NCBI GenBank assembly: GCA_023413135.1
Contig: JAEZQK010000038.1
Coordinates: 1 to 64,000, forward strand
Reading direction: 5' to 3'
DNA length: 64,000 nucleotides
DNA from: Bacillota bacterium
GTDB lineage: Bacteria > Bacillota > Clostridia > Christensenellales > Aristaeellaceae
Part shown: in pieces, positions 62,222 through 64,000 of the stretch
Layout of the letters: each line of letters starts with the position of its first letter
Position numbering within the stretch: position 1 is the first letter of the stretch
Notes under the pieces: model-generated
Database searches by the model: none
Seen by the model: only the letters and a program-made list of their open reading frames with translations
What the model was told of the DNA's origin: nothing
Position numbers and translations under genes: made by a program

Positions 62222-63041
62222 TGGCTTTCTCCTTGGTTTTTACGGCTGCCAGAACACTGCGCATCCGCTTGAATCCCTCGTCTCCGCTGTTGAACACCGG
62301 CACCCCGAACACGGATACTGGATCGGGATATTCCATGCCGAATACGGACATGGAAAGCTGCGCCAGAACCACCTGGGTCACCCCTTCGTTTTTTACGCCC
62401 TCTCGGATGGCCTTTGCAATCAGGTCGTTGTGGGCTTTCACATTGCCATCGCTCAGCAGCGCAAAGCATTCCTCGATATTGGCATCCAGGAAATTAGGTG
62501 CTGCGACGCCGATTCTTTGAGCGGTTTCACACAAAAGCTGTTTGGTGCTTTCCACCGTGGGGCCATGGGTCGCAATAACCAGCGTCCGCCCGCCCCTTTT
62601 AGCGGCCTCCTCCATCATCGGCTCGTCGATCTGCACAACGGGAACGCCGTACGATGCCACCGCGGCGCGGACCGCGCCGATGCTGCGGTTCATGGTGGAG
62701 CAAGTCACCATAATGGCGTCCACATGCACCAGCTCCACCAATTGCCTTGCGTACTCCGCAAACAAATCAATATTCCTTTGGGGCGGACAGGGCTTTTGCT
62801 CCGCATGCGCCTTCATGAAATTCAATTGGACGGCCTCGTTGCCGATGCTGGCGATTTTCACGCCCGGCAGATACTTGCGGCAGAAATAATAACCCCAAAG
62901 CGACATCCAGGCACCGCCGTGAATAAGCCCGATGGTTTTATTCCTCAATTCATCCGGCGCGCCATCATCATGCGTAAGCTTGGGCACGCCCACCATTTTC
63001 ATGTAGTTCGAGAATAGGTCCATTGCATTAAGCTGCTCCAT
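62214..63041 (-). CDS. Aspartate/glutamate racemase-superfamily protein, 275 aa
   Basis: Two-lobe Asp/Glu racemase-like fold: IGLIHGGAWMS, MVTCSTMNRS (the first Cys), VVQIDEPMMEEAAKRG, LVIATHGPTVEST. The position of the second Cys reads VVLAQLSM, with no Cys, so it may not be a two-Cys racemase. GGGAGGGCAG precedes ATG 63041. First gene of the carbohydrate operon; the role of this protein in pentose or aldonate use is unclear. Confidence 0.78.
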   Translation of the reverse strand: MEQLNAMDLFSNYMKMVGVPKLTHDDGAPDELRNKTIGLIHGGAWMSLWGYYFCRKYLPGVKIASIGNEAVQLNFMKAHAEQKPCPPQRNIDLFAEYARQLVELVHVDAIMVTCSTMNRSIGAVRAAVASYGVPVVQIDEPMMEEAAKRGGRTLVIATHGPTVESTKQLLCETAQRIGVAAPNFLDANIEECFALLSDGNVKAHNDLIAKAIREGVKNEGVTQVVLAQLSMSVFGMEYPDPVSVFGVPVFNSGDEGFKRMRSVLAAVKTKEKANA

Positions 63042-63640
63042 ATCTGCCCTCCCCATAAATTTCCCATCATAAATAACCTAGCGTGAGCATGCGGCCGGAT
63101 GCGTTATAAAGGGAAATGACCGCCCATAGGTCCACGCATGAGCCTGTTGCTTTTCGGCCAGGCCTGCAGGCAGTCAGAAATGCACGCGTTTGCATTTTAA
63201 GTCCTGCAAACCCCTGTGAAATCCACGAACATGCTCCATTGACAATATAATAACACCTATACATCGGGAAGTCAACGGTATTTTAATAAAAATATACAAT
63301 TATGGTTTTTCATTATGGACATTATTTGCACGCGTTAACATTTTTCCTTCGCATAGATGGCATAGCCTAAATAGTGGATTTTAAATGGAAAATGGCCAGG
63401 CTTTGGTTTCCCCGCCATTTCGTGTACAATTAGGAAAAAGTCATCTCCGTATCCTGTCAGCCTGAGAAACGGAAATTTGAAACAGTCAATTGAACGAGCG
63501 CGGTAAAGAAAGGAACAGCAAAGCAGACTGCTGAGAAGCAGCTGACTCCTGCCTTGCTCATTGCTTATACCCGGATGCCTATGCCCAATTATATCAATAT
63601 ATGGTACGATACTACAATTGACAGGATGTACCGCACTTAG
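63042..63640. promoter_or_regulatory. Upstream region of the carbohydrate operon
   Basis: About 600 nt, AT-rich, no gene. TTGCACGCGTTAACA at 63326-63340 has the central CG and partial symmetry of LacI-family operators and is a candidate site for the LacI protein of this locus. No unambiguous promoter could be chosen. Confidence 0.4.
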
Positions 63641-63649
63641 ATTCCTGTA

Positions 63650-64000
63650 TCACGCAAGAAAAATATGCCTGCCCTCAATCGCGTTCCCTATTTCGAGAAT
63701 GCCAACAGAAGGATATGCCTGCCTTCTCTTTGCCGTGGGCGAGCCGGGATTAAAGTACAGCACGCCATCTATCACCTGGTTGCACGGGATATGGCTGTGG
63801 CCGAATATCACGCATTCCACCAAAGTCTCCGAAAAAAAACCGGTCATTCTTTGCATAGTCGTCCCCTTCTCCCCGTCCCCGTGAACCACGCCGACCCTGT
63901 GGCCGTTCAGCGTTAGGATCAGCTTCTTGGGCAGCCGTGACTTCAATGCTTCGCTGTCCCTGTTTCCCTGAACAGCGGTCACAGGCGCGATCTTCTCAAG
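63650..64000 (-). CDS. YfcE/MJ0936-like phosphodiesterase (N-terminus beyond window)
   Basis: 117 codons ending at 63650; the frame continues past the right edge. GNRDS, GVVHGDGE and FGHSHIP are the metal-site motifs of the small calcineurin-like phosphodiesterases; FNPGSPTAKRR is typical of the C-terminal part. The N-terminal D-x-H motif must lie outside the window. Cytoplasmic; natural substrate unknown. Confidence 0.85.
   Translation of the reverse strand, partial: LEKIAPVTAVQGNRDSEALKSRLPKKLILTLNGHRVGVVHGDGEKGTTMQRMTGFFSETLVECVIFGHSHIPCNQVIDGVLYFNPGSPTAKRRQAYPSVGILEIGNAIEGRHIFLA

Overview
The window looks like a chromosomal segment of a Clostridia-type (monoderm Bacillota) bacterium. Shine-Dalgarno sites are strong (AGGAGG type), TTG and GTG starts are common, and BlaI/BlaR1, VanRS/Bce-like, LplBC-type and SH3/peptidoglycan-binding genes abound. 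Most of it is moderately GC-rich; roughly 28.1-31.5 kb, 33.1-34.7 kb and 42.2-44.5 kb are visibly AT-richer. No rRNA, tRNA, CRISPR, prophage or complete transposon is seen. Assignment below class is not possible from the sequence alone.

Layout. 0-6.7 kb: a proline-rich repetitive secreted protein cut by the window edge, a secreted protein of unknown function, a histidyl-tRNA synthetase behind a classical His leader-peptide attenuator, an SH3/RCC1-like lipoprotein and a metallophosphoesterase. 7-12 kb: an ECF sigma factor with a PepSY-like membrane partner, then a BlaI/BlaR1 pair. 12.3-25 kb: a two-component system followed by a tandem three-copy ABC exporter locus. It has three FtsX-type permeases but only one intact ATPase; one ATPase has an amber codon directly after LSGGQ and another is reduced to a 15-codon scar. 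25-34.6 kb: a MATE exporter divergent from MarR/flavin reductase, a VOC protein, a decayed gene, a trypsin-like/Big_2 surface protein, an MFS transporter and a second RCC1-like protein. 34.6-40.3 kb: SH3-domain secreted proteins interleaved with gene fragments, and an ECF/DUF4367 operon.

40.7-50 kb: two small HTH-like regulators and three secreted peptidoglycan-binding proteins. All but the first regulator lie behind the same leader: a short upstream ORF followed by a conserved hairpin with a covarying base pair. ECF sigma/anti-sigma operons and their wreckage are interspersed. 50-52 kb: a second BlaI/BlaR1 pair whose sensor carries a PepSY-like domain. 52.5-63 kb: a carbohydrate operon on the minus strand, with an Asp/Glu-racemase-like protein, split transketolase, LplB/LplC permeases, solute-binding protein, GH140-like and GH172-like hydrolases, a decayed transketolase fusion and a LacI regulator. 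The window closes in a YfcE-like phosphoesterase.

Taken together, most genes sense or remodel the cell envelope: four ECF sigma operons, two BlaIR pairs and one two-component system. The region evolves by duplication and decay of modules (sigma/anti-sigma, SH3, PepSY, ABC). The candidates for an undescribed system are the shared leader regulon at 41.2-49.1 kb and the ATPase-sharing three-permease ABC locus at 13.9-23.6 kb.
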